From Edaphobacter sp. 12200R-103 (GTDB lineage Bacteria > Acidobacteriota > Terriglobia > Terriglobales > Acidobacteriaceae), in NCBI RefSeq assembly GCF_010093025.1, contig NZ_CP048114.1:2170001-2234000 (forward strand): a stretch of 64,000 nucleotides of DNA. The letters are read 5' to 3'. Positions within the stretch are counted from its first letter, which is position 1. Every line of letters begins with the position of its first letter. Under the pieces are notes generated by a model. It was given only the letters and a program-made list of their open reading frames with translations. It searched no databases and had not been told where the DNA came from. A program made the translations under genes and the position numbers. Below, one piece after another: positions 53,196-63,073 of the stretch.

Positions 53196-55202
53196 TTAAC
53201 GAACAGGTTCAAGATCCAGTGTAAGAACCTCAAAAGGCTTCAACTGAAAGCGATGAGGCGTACCGGCCGTCAGCGATACTTCAGGCTTCCCTGCATCCTC
53301 CTCCCATGGACTGCGTGCTCGAAACCTCCGTGACACTCCCACCGGAAGCTCCAGAACATCTCCCATATCCAGCATGATCTCCTGCGGCTTGTCGGAAGGA
53401 TTCCGCAACACCAGGATGCTCTTTTCCTTTGACCAAGAGGCCCATCCGTAGACCTGCAGCCAGTCCGGATCGCCGCCCACCCAATGCGAATCCTTCAGTA
53501 CATCGGCATTCTTTCGCGACCAGCGTGCAGCCTCTGCCAGCACGTCCCAGTTCTTCTTCGACAGCAGCTCCGGCGTCAGATACATCTCCTGCAGTTGCGT
53601 TCCAGTTCCGAAGTACGACCGCACTTCATTGGCGAAATCGTTTCCCGGATCATCCTTCAGCCTGGGGTTGTAGCGTGCATAGATGATGCCATGCAGCATC
53701 AGCGAATTCAGCGGGAACAACGGCCCTCTTGAGACCACCCTCTCATAGGTCTGCGCATCGCGATATGTAATCCACTGCTCTCGCTTTGTGCCGACTCCAG
53801 TTAGAGCGTCATCCTCGCCCCCGCGCCAGATCGAGTCCGCATAGCGCAGCCAGAACGGCGATGCCGTCGTTCCTGTCGTCAGATTGATATAGATGTCCGG
53901 CTTCGCCTCTCTCAGCTCTCCAATCAGATGAATCATTGCATCAAAGTCACTGTCAAAGTGGCTTCCCGGAACTACATGATTTACGTTGCCTGTTCCATCG
54001 AATTTGAACTGGTTCACGCCCTGGTCCCGCATCATCGCCAGGCACACGTTGCGGAAGCGCTCGTAGTACTTCGGTCCCGAGAGCGCAAATCCGCCGCCGA
54101 CGATCTCGAATCCCTGCTGTTCACCGTACTTCAGCCGTTCCTGCTTCGGCTTCGAATATCCACCCCACGGAGACATCCACACACCCGGCGCAAAACCGTA
54201 TTTCGCAGCGGCTTCGCTGATCGGCACAAACCCGTGCGGAAATCCCTTGTTGAAGCTCCACAGGGAGGAGTGGTCGTCCCATCCATCGTCAAAGAGAAAG
54301 GAGTTCAACACCACGCCGCGCTTCGCATGCAACTCTTCTCCAAAGGCGTGGACGCGGTCGAGTGCCATCTTCTCGTCATAAGGAGTGAAGTACCCCATGT
54401 CGTACCAGGAGTTGTAATGAAGAAAGGTCCGGTAAGGATGCGCGCGCTCCTCCTCAACGTATGCAAGAAAGTCACGCCGAAGTTGACCAGGCTCCACAAC
54501 GCCGACGACAGACGAATATGTGATCGCCTGCCCTTTCAGAAGAGGAAGTGTCCGCTCCAGCTCTGCAAGCGCCTCGCCTCGCACAACGCGGCTCTCTGAA
54601 AGCGGGTGCTCAAACCCAAGAAAGAAGTCCCTGAACACGATCGGGGATCCATTCACGGTTCCAACGACCCGCAAAGTACCGGCGTCGTCCGGTGCAGGGA
54701 TGACATCGATCAGCCGGACACGGCGAATCGCGAGATCCTGCCTGGGAGCCTCCAGCGTGACAATCTGGCGAATATAGTTGGCCCCGTCGCGAAGCTCCAG
54801 TGACCAGTGAATCTTCAGCCCGCTCAGCTCATCTTCGAGTACCGCATGAAGCGCTTTCCCCGCAAAATGTTCTGCTGCACGTGACGCCGCAGGAACCGGC
54901 TTCAAATCCTCTGCCGAGAACCGCTCCACGATGTGCATCTCGTCTCCACGGACAATCGAGCCATCATGGAGCAGGAGACTCAACGGCCCATCCAGCTTTA
55001 CGATTCGATTCTCGCGAACGTCTTTGATCTCCACATGCAGCCCGCTCTGCTCACTCGCGCTGCATCGAGCGGCAATCAGTCGATTCTCGAGGATCAGGCT
55101 TCCTGCCGCACCCTCAACCTGAGCCTTGCCTCCATCCTGCGCCTGCGCCAACAATGCTCCGCCGATCAACAGGACCGACAAACCCACGCTCCGTCTACGC
55201 AT
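53196..55202 (-). CDS. Secreted clan GH-D (GH36-like) alpha-galactosidase-like enzyme
   Basis: The 668-residue protein has a signal peptide (about 1-21) and an N-terminal beta domain. A barrel follows with LFDDGWDDHSSLW (305-315), GVWMSPWGGY and FKFDGTGNV, in which Asp402 is the likely nucleophile by analogy with GH36/GH27 enzymes. The C-terminal LVLRNPSDKPQEIMLD resembles the beta domain after the barrel in clan GH-D. It should release alpha-galactose or a similar terminal sugar outside the cell; the substrate is not certain. The ATG at 55202 has a CTGGAGG site, preferred to one at 55337. It is last in a minus-strand run with a GT-C protein, TonB receptor and DUF5666 protein. Confidence 0.8.
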   Translation of the reverse strand: MRRRSVGLSVLLIGGALLAQAQDGGKAQVEGAAGSLILENRLIAARCSASEQSGLHVEIKDVRENRIVKLDGPLSLLLHDGSIVRGDEMHIVERFSAEDLKPVPAASRAAEHFAGKALHAVLEDELSGLKIHWSLELRDGANYIRQIVTLEAPRQDLAIRRVRLIDVIPAPDDAGTLRVVGTVNGSPIVFRDFFLGFEHPLSESRVVRGEALAELERTLPLLKGQAITYSSVVGVVEPGQLRRDFLAYVEEERAHPYRTFLHYNSWYDMGYFTPYDEKMALDRVHAFGEELHAKRGVVLNSFLFDDGWDDHSSLWSFNKGFPHGFVPISEAAAKYGFAPGVWMSPWGGYSKPKQERLKYGEQQGFEIVGGGFALSGPKYYERFRNVCLAMMRDQGVNQFKFDGTGNVNHVVPGSHFDSDFDAMIHLIGELREAKPDIYINLTTGTTASPFWLRYADSIWRGGEDDALTGVGTKREQWITYRDAQTYERVVSRGPLFPLNSLMLHGIIYARYNPRLKDDPGNDFANEVRSYFGTGTQLQEMYLTPELLSKKNWDVLAEAARWSRKNADVLKDSHWVGGDPDWLQVYGWASWSKEKSILVLRNPSDKPQEIMLDMGDVLELPVGVSRRFRARSPWEEDAGKPEVSLTAGTPHRFQLKPFEVLTLDLEPVR

Positions 55203-55287
55203 CCGTCCTCCAGGCGCCAAAACTTCTGGCAAATTAGACCACAACTCGTAAGGATTGAGGCTGCAGCCGTGCAGTACGTTACTCCTC

Positions 55288-56826
55288 TCACTGCGCACGC
55301 AGCACATACACCCTGTATCCATCCGGCCACTGCTCACGGCTCCACCAGTGATTCGGCCGGTGCGGACTCCACTCGGTCTTCAGCAGATACTTTTGCGAAA
55401 GCACCCCTGAAAACTCCGGCCAGCGTTCCAGTTTTCTGTAGTTACCGAGGCGATCGAGGTGAAGCGACGCGCTGACCACAATTACTTTCGGAGGATCCTC
55501 TTCGATCGCCTCCAGAAGTTGCCTGCGCGTGGAACGAACCACCGGAGCTGTCTCCGGGCCGAAGAGCAGGAAGTCCGACAACACTCCTGTCGATTGCACC
55601 AGCCGCATTTTGTAGAGCGTCGTCCCGCAGCCGGAGATTGAATCGATGCACTGAATATGACCAGACAGGCTCGCTCCCCCCGCCTCTTCCAGAGTCGCTC
55701 TCAGAGATGTAATGAAATCCGCATGCGTCTCATAGCGATGAATATAAAAAATGGAGGTCGGGGCGATCACAAATCCTCCTATCAATAACCCCAGCGCTGC
55801 AAGCGCATAACAGACGCGCTGTGCCTGCCAGCTCCTGAACGCGGCGGCAAAATCCATGGCCATCAGAGGAAGAAGAAACGCGAGCAGAGAATACCGATAA
55901 TACGGATAGCCGCGCTGCTGAACAATATAGGAGAAAAGCCCAAACGCTACACCGCAGACGAGTATGACACGCTCCGGCGTCAGCTTTGGCCTCGACACCA
56001 GCAGAAGGAGAAGCCATATCACCACCAGCGACATCAGGGGCGAGACGCTGTGCGCCAGTAGAAACCCCAGAGACTTATGCCCCAGGCTCGCGTAGTAAGG
56101 AACAATGCCGGAGAGCCCGACGATAAATGCGCGCAACGCATCCTTCTGCCACAGGAAGACAACGGCAGCGATTGGCCCGATGAAAAACGCCGCCGAAGCG
56201 GATGCAACGTCAATGATCGAGCGTCGATTCTGCCTTCGATAGGTAATGACAAGGACCAGCAAAAGAAGAGCCGCGAACAAAGGTGCCGTCGGTTTGATGG
56301 TGACTGCTACGCCGGCAAAGACTCCGAACAGCGCAAAACCCCACCATCGATCTTTCCGCACTCCCTGCATTAATGATGCGGTCGCCATTAGCAGGCAGAC
56401 CGCCATCGTCAGATCTCGCTGCCCTGCCTGGCCCAGACCATCGCGGCCATGTACCAGGATAAAGAGCGACGCAGCGAACAGTCCGGCAAACCAGTCCGGC
56501 AGCGTAATCACAACGATAGAGACACCCGCCGCCGCCATCAGGGTAAAGTCGAAGATCCTCCACGCCAGTTCCCCTGCCCCGTAGGTGTGCATCACGGCCC
56601 ACTCGACCATGTAGACGCCGGGCATGTTCATATCGCCCAGATCGCGATACGGAGCCATACCGTGATCCATCAGGAAACAGATGTAGTGGATGAGTGAGGC
56701 GTCCCCAACCAGCGGCCAGTGCCAGCTCCATAAGAAGAAGAGCAGCGTACAGGCCATCAGGCTGCATACCAGCGCCACCTTGAAGGAGCGGCTAATCGCG
56801 CCGATCGTAAAAAGGGTTCGCCGCAC
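55288..56826 (-). CDS. Polytopic membrane protein, GT-C glycosyltransferase-like
   Basis: The 512-residue product has about 10-12 hydrophobic helices, with an acidic first loop GDASLIHYICFLMDHGMAPYRD and a YRDLGDMNMPGVYMVEW patch. This resembles GT-C enzymes of the PMT/ArnT type, where the acidic residue binds donor and metal. The soluble C-terminus (about 390-512) is not recognisable. The start is uncertain; I use the GTG at 56826, because a longer frame from 57012 overlaps the TonB receptor C-terminus. It sits between the receptor and the alpha-galactosidase-like gene, 85 bases from the latter. Confidence 0.65.
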   Translation of the reverse strand: MRRTLFTIGAISRSFKVALVCSLMACTLLFFLWSWHWPLVGDASLIHYICFLMDHGMAPYRDLGDMNMPGVYMVEWAVMHTYGAGELAWRIFDFTLMAAAGVSIVVITLPDWFAGLFAASLFILVHGRDGLGQAGQRDLTMAVCLLMATASLMQGVRKDRWWGFALFGVFAGVAVTIKPTAPLFAALLLLVLVITYRRQNRRSIIDVASASAAFFIGPIAAVVFLWQKDALRAFIVGLSGIVPYYASLGHKSLGFLLAHSVSPLMSLVVIWLLLLLVSRPKLTPERVILVCGVAFGLFSYIVQQRGYPYYRYSLLAFLLPLMAMDFAAAFRSWQAQRVCYALAALGLLIGGFVIAPTSIFYIHRYETHADFITSLRATLEEAGGASLSGHIQCIDSISGCGTTLYKMRLVQSTGVLSDFLLFGPETAPVVRSTRRQLLEAIEEDPPKVIVVSASLHLDRLGNYRKLERWPEFSGVLSQKYLLKTEWSPHRPNHWWSREQWPDGYRVYVLRAQ

Positions 56827-56923
56827 AGAAGCATCATAAGGCGACGACAGGCAGGATCGGTAAGTTTCGTCGGAATGAACAGGGGCCGCGTGGAGGTTCC
56901 GCGCAGGCCCCTGTTCCCTCCGG

Positions 56924-59866
56924 TTAGAAGTTGAAGGAGGCCTGCAGCATGATCCGGCGAACCGCTGTCTGCGAGCTGAAGGGCCCAGTGGCCAGTGTCG
57001 TGAACTGCCCAAACCTTGGCGAGCTCAAGCTGCTGGTAGGCGTACCATACGGCACCATGTTGAACAGGTTCATCGCCTGAGCACCCAGGGTAAAGGTGTA
57101 GCGACGTCCGGAGCTTGCTCCCATTCCCATCGGGCCGAATCCGCCGCGCCCGCCGCCACGTCCACCACGGCCACCGCCAGGACCTCCCCGTGATTCGCCC
57201 CCTTGTCCCGCAGCGCCGCCTGTCCTCTCTCCGAATCCGAAGACCTTCGAGAGACGCAGATTGAACGTCGCATTCGCTGGTCCCGTGCAGTAATTGATCG
57301 GAACAGGAGTAAGACCACCGGTCTGATTTGCGCTGAATGCAGCCTGATCTCTGCAGTTTCCGTTGTCGCCGTTCGCAAAGTACGGCCGTGCATTGTAGAT
57401 AGAGCTGCCTAAAGGATCCTGCCCCGTAATGATGTTATACGGCGTGCCCGCCTGCGCAATCATGAACGGGCTGGCGGTAATGCCGTAACGAAACTGGAGC
57501 GAGCCGCCAAATACACCGAACTGACGTCGCGCAAAAGTGGCCCGGCCGTAGTCAACGCGGGTATCGGTGTTGCTTGTCGGGAAGAACGAGGCTCCCGAGG
57601 TGTTGGCATTCGCGAAGCTCATAGCATAGAAACCGAACAGGTTGATACCCGTTACACGGGCATTGCCATTCACCATCAGCTGGTTCTGGCGATAGACGCC
57701 TCCCGACTGGAACTGATGGTTATACGGCGATCCTTCCGTCGCAGGATCATAGAAGTTGCGGCTCAGGTATTCGTGAATGCCACGTGCATTCAGGTAGTTC
57801 ACTGAGATCGTTCCCACCCGGCCCAGCTGCTGATCGACGCCTATCGCAGCCTGCAGCGTGTAAGAGCTGCGAAGTCCATTGCCAAGCGTGTACAAGGTCG
57901 GACGGCCCACTGTAGATTCTCCACAGCCACTTGGATTCGTTGGTCCGCATGTCGCGCCAGGATTGATGTAGGTGAGCGGTATCTGCGCCGTGCCGTTCAA
58001 CTGCAGCGTATTCACATAATTGTCTAGGTCGAAGCGGTCGTAGAAGATGCCGTACCCTCCGCGAATCACGGTTACTGGCGATTTCCCCTGGCCTCTTGGA
58101 ATGCCCCACGCAAACGACACGCGCGGAGCAATATCATGTGCGCTGTTTATGAGGTTCTGCGCCTCATACCGCAGACCGAAGGTGAGTGTCAGGTTCGGCT
58201 TCAGCTTCCAGTCATCCTCCGCGTAGACGCCAACATCTGTCATCCGGGCATGCACGGTAGGTTCGTGGATTTCCGTCTTCGCATACTGGCTGGGATTGCC
58301 GCACTCATATGAAGAGATGCTGGCGTTGGCCTGATCGCAGGTCGTCACTACCTTTTCAGAGCAACCGATTGCGGCCCGCTGGTCCGCAGTCTGGTTCGGA
58401 TCCGTACAGGGATCCAGCAAGTACGAGTAGGTAAACGTGCCATTCTCACCTTTAGTTGACGTGACGGATTCCCCCGTCGTCCGCAGACGAACGCCCAGCC
58501 GCATAAAGTGCTTCTGTAATGCGACCGAGGTATAGTTCTGGACTTCGATATGGTTCGAAGTGCTTTTCTGGACCCCGAGGCTCGATCCTCCCGCTGTAAA
58601 GATACCCTGTACGGACAAGGTGGGATCGGTGCTCAAAGGATTCTGCGAGGAGTATTCCCTCTGGTATTCGAACCTGGTCTCGTTGATGACACGCGGACTG
58701 ACGATCTGCGTATCGCTGATACGGATCGTGTGCTCGGTCGCATCGCTGCTGTACCCGGTCGTAGCCAGATTGGTATTGCCAACGCCGTTATTCTTCGAAC
58801 CGTTGACGTAGTACTGATACCGCACGGTCAGGGTGTTCTTGTCCCCCAGAGCAAAATCCGCTCGCGGCGAGAGATCGCTGCGGGTCTGAGGGTGCAGCAC
58901 AGCACGGTCCGCCTCCGGAATCGACGGATAGTAGGTACACGTCCGGTCGCCCGGCAGGCAGGGCTGAGCCGAATCTGCCGAGCTGGCATAAAATCCGCTT
59001 GGATTGACGATCGAGTTGTCCTGAATGTCACGATGCGAGCCTTCTACCGTGAAAGAGGAGAAGCGGTTCAGGGGACCGCTGACGCTTCCGATCATAAAGA
59101 CCGTGTGATAGTCCGGCTGATTGTTGGCCTGACCAAGGAATGGATTGGATGTGTTGAAGGACTTATCGCCGCCCTGAACACTATAGTGCCCGTGGAACTT
59201 GTCCGTGCCCGGCTTGGTGAAGACCTCTACGCGGCCATAGCCCAGCTTGTCATACTGTGCCGAGAACGGGTTCTGGTTAACTCGAATCTCCCGGATCGAC
59301 GATTTCGGGGGCAACTGGCCGCCCGTGAATCCGTCGACGTAGATCTGTCCCCCGCTGGGCCCGGCAGCTGGACCGGCGAGCGCAGAGAGCTCGGAAGAGA
59401 GCTCATCCGGGTCATCCGAGAGAGCGTCCAGATCTTTTCCTTTGATCACGGTCGAGCTTGCATTGCTGTCAGAATCCACGCTGACCTGCTGGCTCTGCGC
59501 CGTTACCTGGACCTCCTGGGACTGAATTTCGAGGGCCATCTTGATGTCCAGCGTAAGCGCCTGGCCGGGAGCAACATGGACTCCCTCGCGGACAAACGTG
59601 GCAAAACCGGCCATCGTCGCCGTTACCACATAGGTGCCCGAGACCATGCCCTTGGCGGTAAAGGCGCCATCCGCGCCGGACTGTACCGTCACGGCCTTAC
59701 CCTTTGCCGGGGTCAGCGTGACCGTCGCGCCGGGGATAACTGCCTCATCGGGATCGGTTACGATTCCATGAACCGTTGCAGATGCGGGTTGTTGCGCCGT
59801 CAGGGTGTGAGAAGCCAGGGCCATAAAAAACAACAAAAAGATCGTCAAAAACCTGCTCGGTTTCAT
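56924..59866 (-). CDS. TonB-dependent receptor with CarboxypepD_reg domain and Arg/Gly-rich insertion
   Basis: The 980-residue outer-membrane receptor has a signal peptide (MKPSRFLTIFLLFFMALASH). A carboxypeptidase-regulatory domain follows (VHGIVTDPDEAVIPGATVTL, GTYVVTATMAGF), then a plug (IREIRVNQNPFSAQYDKLGY) and a long barrel ending MLQASFNF. Near the end (882-917, nt 57116-57223) lies a 36-residue insert with 20 Gly and 4 Arg, between strands NLRLSKVFGFGE and YTFTLGAQAMNLFN. The ATG at 59866 follows TTAGGAGAAGGA. It is downstream of the DUF5666 gene by 43 bases, so they probably form an operon. The ligand is unknown. Confidence 0.9.
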   Translation of the reverse strand: MKPSRFLTIFLLFFMALASHTLTAQQPASATVHGIVTDPDEAVIPGATVTLTPAKGKAVTVQSGADGAFTAKGMVSGTYVVTATMAGFATFVREGVHVAPGQALTLDIKMALEIQSQEVQVTAQSQQVSVDSDSNASSTVIKGKDLDALSDDPDELSSELSALAGPAAGPSGGQIYVDGFTGGQLPPKSSIREIRVNQNPFSAQYDKLGYGRVEVFTKPGTDKFHGHYSVQGGDKSFNTSNPFLGQANNQPDYHTVFMIGSVSGPLNRFSSFTVEGSHRDIQDNSIVNPSGFYASSADSAQPCLPGDRTCTYYPSIPEADRAVLHPQTRSDLSPRADFALGDKNTLTVRYQYYVNGSKNNGVGNTNLATTGYSSDATEHTIRISDTQIVSPRVINETRFEYQREYSSQNPLSTDPTLSVQGIFTAGGSSLGVQKSTSNHIEVQNYTSVALQKHFMRLGVRLRTTGESVTSTKGENGTFTYSYLLDPCTDPNQTADQRAAIGCSEKVVTTCDQANASISSYECGNPSQYAKTEIHEPTVHARMTDVGVYAEDDWKLKPNLTLTFGLRYEAQNLINSAHDIAPRVSFAWGIPRGQGKSPVTVIRGGYGIFYDRFDLDNYVNTLQLNGTAQIPLTYINPGATCGPTNPSGCGESTVGRPTLYTLGNGLRSSYTLQAAIGVDQQLGRVGTISVNYLNARGIHEYLSRNFYDPATEGSPYNHQFQSGGVYRQNQLMVNGNARVTGINLFGFYAMSFANANTSGASFFPTSNTDTRVDYGRATFARRQFGVFGGSLQFRYGITASPFMIAQAGTPYNIITGQDPLGSSIYNARPYFANGDNGNCRDQAAFSANQTGGLTPVPINYCTGPANATFNLRLSKVFGFGERTGGAAGQGGESRGGPGGGRGGRGGGRGGFGPMGMGASSGRRYTFTLGAQAMNLFNMVPYGTPTSSLSSPRFGQFTTLATGPFSSQTAVRRIMLQASFNF

Positions 59867-59909
59867 TCCTTCTCCTAAAACTTTGGAACACTCAATCCTG
59901 GGATATGGA

Positions 59910-61091
59910 TTACTGAGGACCGCCTGCACCGTCTCCGCCCTCGGCTGCTCCGCCGCCCCCCATGTTCCAGGGGGACAGGGTCATCGCCGCGCTTCCCTTC
60001 GGCGTCGCCGCCAGGATCGGCTCTACTCCCGACAGCATCGTTACGGCTGTCAGCTTTTCGCTCTCCGGGCTGGGCTCGGAGGCAACAATCATGACGGCGT
60101 CGCCAACCTTCAGGCTGGACAGCGGCTCGGTCGGCAGTCTTGAGAGCATCTGGGAGAGATCGCCACCCGCAGACCGGGCGCCCGCACCCATGCCGCCTTC
60201 GCCTCCGGCAGCCGGACGAGCCCCTCCCGCTGGAGCAGCGCCAGAGCCCCCCTCTCGCTCTCCGCCTTTGGCGCGCGCGGCAAATCTCGCCGCCATCTCC
60301 GGCGGAAGTTTGCGAATGTCGGAGTTCGAGGTAACTGCAACCGTTACGTTCTTCTTCGTGGCAAGGTCTTTGAGCGTCACCGTGCCGGCAGATGCATCCA
60401 GACTGGCTAGAGTACCTGCCAGATTTTTGAAGGCTCCGCTTACAATCTCCTCGGCCTGGATCGTCGCTCCGTCCTCGGACTTGTTTCCACGAACCCGCAG
60501 CTGGTCCCCGGGCTTGATCTGGTCCAGCGTGCCCGGCTTGGCATCTTCAAACTTGACGGAATCTGCCCCGTAGCGCCGGAACGTAGTCGACGGGCTCGTC
60601 TCTACCTGGATCTTTCTGCGGCCGGAAGAGACGGTGATCGCTGTCCCGCTGAGCGCTTCTACGATTCCGCCGGAGCCGCGCTTCTGCCAATCGGCACGCT
60701 CGGCGGCGTTCTTCTGTGCGATATCCGAAGACTTCATCAGGATGATTCGTGTGGCAGCCAGCGAACCATCGTCAGCCGTTTTACCGGTTACTAGAACCCG
60801 ATCCCCCACCGCGATGCCGCCAAGCGAAATCTGCTGGGCTGACTTAAGATCCGTGCTCCCCGGAGCAAGCTGGAGGATATGCACCCCATCGGACACCGAA
60901 ACGCTTACCTGGGAGCCGCCGTCGGTGGCAAGCGTCAGTGAGCTGCCCGAAATTGCCTTGACGGTTCCGATCTGCCGGCCTGCAGCAGGAGCGGCCTGAG
61001 CCATCGCTGCGCTACTACGGTCCTGTACACCGCCTGCAAATAGCAGGGTCATGGCCAAGGTGCTTCCCAAAACACTCGTCGTGATACGCAT
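59910..61091 (-). CDS. Secreted DUF5666 protein with Gly-rich segments
   Basis: The 393-residue product has a signal peptide (about 1-31) and several DUF5666 OB-like beta modules: IGTVKAISGSSLTLATDGG, GGIVEALSGTAITVSSGR and LAGTLASLDASAGTVTLKDL. A low-complexity region (GGEREGGSGAAPAGGARPAA, then more Gly/Ala/Arg) separates the third and fourth modules, and the C-terminus is again Gly-rich (NMGGGGAAEGGDGAGG). Function of the family is unknown, with exported or surface roles likely. The ATG at 61091 is best spaced from GGAAAG; 61094 and 61103 are alternatives. It lies just upstream of the TonB receptor in one likely operon. Confidence 0.75.
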   Translation of the reverse strand: MRITTSVLGSTLAMTLLFAGGVQDRSSAAMAQAAPAAGRQIGTVKAISGSSLTLATDGGSQVSVSVSDGVHILQLAPGSTDLKSAQQISLGGIAVGDRVLVTGKTADDGSLAATRIILMKSSDIAQKNAAERADWQKRGSGGIVEALSGTAITVSSGRRKIQVETSPSTTFRRYGADSVKFEDAKPGTLDQIKPGDQLRVRGNKSEDGATIQAEEIVSGAFKNLAGTLASLDASAGTVTLKDLATKKNVTVAVTSNSDIRKLPPEMAARFAARAKGGEREGGSGAAPAGGARPAAGGEGGMGAGARSAGGDLSQMLSRLPTEPLSSLKVGDAVMIVASEPSPESEKLTAVTMLSGVEPILAATPKGSAAMTLSPWNMGGGGAAEGGDGAGGPQ

Positions 61092-61324
61092 CATTCTTTC
61101 CATCCAGGAAAACTATGTCGGCCTTCCCGCAAACTGGCGGAGTTCGGGCCCCAAACGGCAATCTGCTGCTATCTGTGATCCGTACTTGAAAAGACGCTGG
61201 GACGTTTTAAAAGTTTCCGTGAAAGCCCTATATTCACGCGTTGGTATCGCGAATCTAACCCGTCGGTGTTATGGTCTGACCGGCTTTTATCCCTGTTCTT
61301 AAGCCTCGCTTAAGATTTCCATCG

Positions 61325-63073
61325 TTACTGGCGTGAAAGAACGGCAAGACGGGATGGAGGCAGTTGCAGAGTGTCCGATTCCAGACAGATGTCGTCCTTA
61401 GATTGAAGGATCATCCTGTAGTCCCTGTAACCGTCCATGGACACAGCAGCATGGCCCAGGTTGAGCGCCACTCTCATCGTGTCGCGGTCCATCACCAGCC
61501 AGCGCTCTTTCTCGCTGAACGAAACCTTTATATGGCCCGGTTCACCATTATTAAGTGAGGCCGAGCCTCGTCGCAGGGCAATCAGCCTTTGACACCAGTC
61601 GAGCATCTCGGCGTGGCTGCCTTCGGCCATCTCAGACCAGTTCAGCTTCGATCGCTCGAAGGTCTCCCTGCTCTCCGGATCAGGGACTTCATCCTGGGCC
61701 CAGCCAAAGGCGGCGAACTCGCGCTTGCGCCCCTCGGAGACGGCACGCGCCATCTCTGTGTCCTCATGATGGGCGAAGTATTGAAACGGCGCGGAGGCGG
61801 CAAACTCCTCCCCCTGAAAGAGCAATGGGATAAAGGGTCCCGTGAGCACAAGCCCAAGAGCCACCTTTGCCTGTTCCAGGCCAACGACGTGCTCCAGGCG
61901 ATCGCCCGTCGCCCGGTTTCCTACCTGATCGTGATTCTGAATAAATCCGACAAAGTGGTGCATCGAGATACCCTCGACACGGCGCCCGTGCACCTTTCTG
62001 CGATAGTTGGAGTAGATGCCATCGTAGACAAAGACCTGCGTCAGAGCCTTCGCCAGCCGCTCCATGGAACCGAAGTCGCTGTAATAGCCCTTTCCTTCGC
62101 CTCCGGTATTCAGGACGGTGAAGAGAGCATGGTGAAAGTCGTCGTTCCACTGCGCATCCATTCCATATCCGTGGGCTTCGCGCTGCCGAACCACTCGGGG
62201 ATCGTTCAGGTCACTCTCCGCGATGAGCACAAGGCGCCGCCCCAGCCTGGCGGAGAGTGCTTCGATCTCTATAGCAAGCTGTTCCATAAAGTTGATGGCA
62301 GAGCGATCGACAAACTCATGCACGGCATCCAGACGCAGGCCGTCGATGTGAAACTCCTCCATCCACATCAGCGCGTTGTCACAAAAAAACCGGCGAACCT
62401 GGTCGCTGTCCTCAAACTCCAGGTTGACGGCGTCTCCCCATGGAGTGCGGTGATTGCCGGTAAGGTACGGCGCGAACTTACCGGTATAGTTTCCTACCGG
62501 GCCGAAATGGTTATAGACCACGTCGAGAAGGACGGCGAGGCCGTACCTGTGACAGGCATCCACAAACCTCTTCAGCCCGTCAGGCCCTCCATAGACCTGG
62601 CTTGCAGCAAATAAATCCACACCGTCGTATCCCCAGCCGAAGTCACCGGCAAATTCCGCAACCGGCATGATCTCCACGTGCGAGATGCCGAGATCGGCAA
62701 GGTGAGACAACCGTTCCGTCGCGCTATCGAAGGTGCCTTCCGGTGTAAAGGTGCCGATGTGCAACTCGTAGACGACGGCGCTTGAAAGCGGCTGTGCCTC
62801 CCATCCCTCATCGCTCCACCGGAATTCCCCAGTCTCATACAGACGCGAGGCGCCATGAACTCCGTTGGGCATCCACATGGCGCGAGGATCTGGATAGGGA
62901 GTGGGATCATCATCGAGAAGATATGCGTAATCCGCTCCCGGAGAAGCCTCCTCCACGACGGATGTCCACCATCCCCGATCTCCCGAGGGATGCATCGCGT
63001 GAGTGGTATCTCCGACGCGCACCGCGAGCTTGTGAGCTCGTGGAGCCCACACCCGAAACTCATACATCCCCAT
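61325..63073 (-). CDS. treZ: Malto-oligosyltrehalose trehalohydrolase
   Basis: TreZ releases free trehalose from the maltooligosyl-trehalose made by TreY. The 582-residue GH13 protein has an N-terminal beta domain (FRVWAPRAHKLAVRVG). The barrel follows with VVYNHFGPVGNYTG, the nucleophile Asp249 in IDGLRLDAVHEF, the acid Glu286 in VLIAESDLND, and NHDQVGNRATG with Asp382. Its length is normal for the family. The start overlaps the 3' end of treY by 14 bases; an ATG at 63067 is possible. It is the downstream gene of a treY-treZ pair. Confidence 0.95.
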   Translation of the reverse strand: MGMYEFRVWAPRAHKLAVRVGDTTHAMHPSGDRGWWTSVVEEASPGADYAYLLDDDPTPYPDPRAMWMPNGVHGASRLYETGEFRWSDEGWEAQPLSSAVVYELHIGTFTPEGTFDSATERLSHLADLGISHVEIMPVAEFAGDFGWGYDGVDLFAASQVYGGPDGLKRFVDACHRYGLAVLLDVVYNHFGPVGNYTGKFAPYLTGNHRTPWGDAVNLEFEDSDQVRRFFCDNALMWMEEFHIDGLRLDAVHEFVDRSAINFMEQLAIEIEALSARLGRRLVLIAESDLNDPRVVRQREAHGYGMDAQWNDDFHHALFTVLNTGGEGKGYYSDFGSMERLAKALTQVFVYDGIYSNYRRKVHGRRVEGISMHHFVGFIQNHDQVGNRATGDRLEHVVGLEQAKVALGLVLTGPFIPLLFQGEEFAASAPFQYFAHHEDTEMARAVSEGRKREFAAFGWAQDEVPDPESRETFERSKLNWSEMAEGSHAEMLDWCQRLIALRRGSASLNNGEPGHIKVSFSEKERWLVMDRDTMRVALNLGHAAVSMDGYRDYRMILQSKDDICLESDTLQLPPSRLAVLSRQ

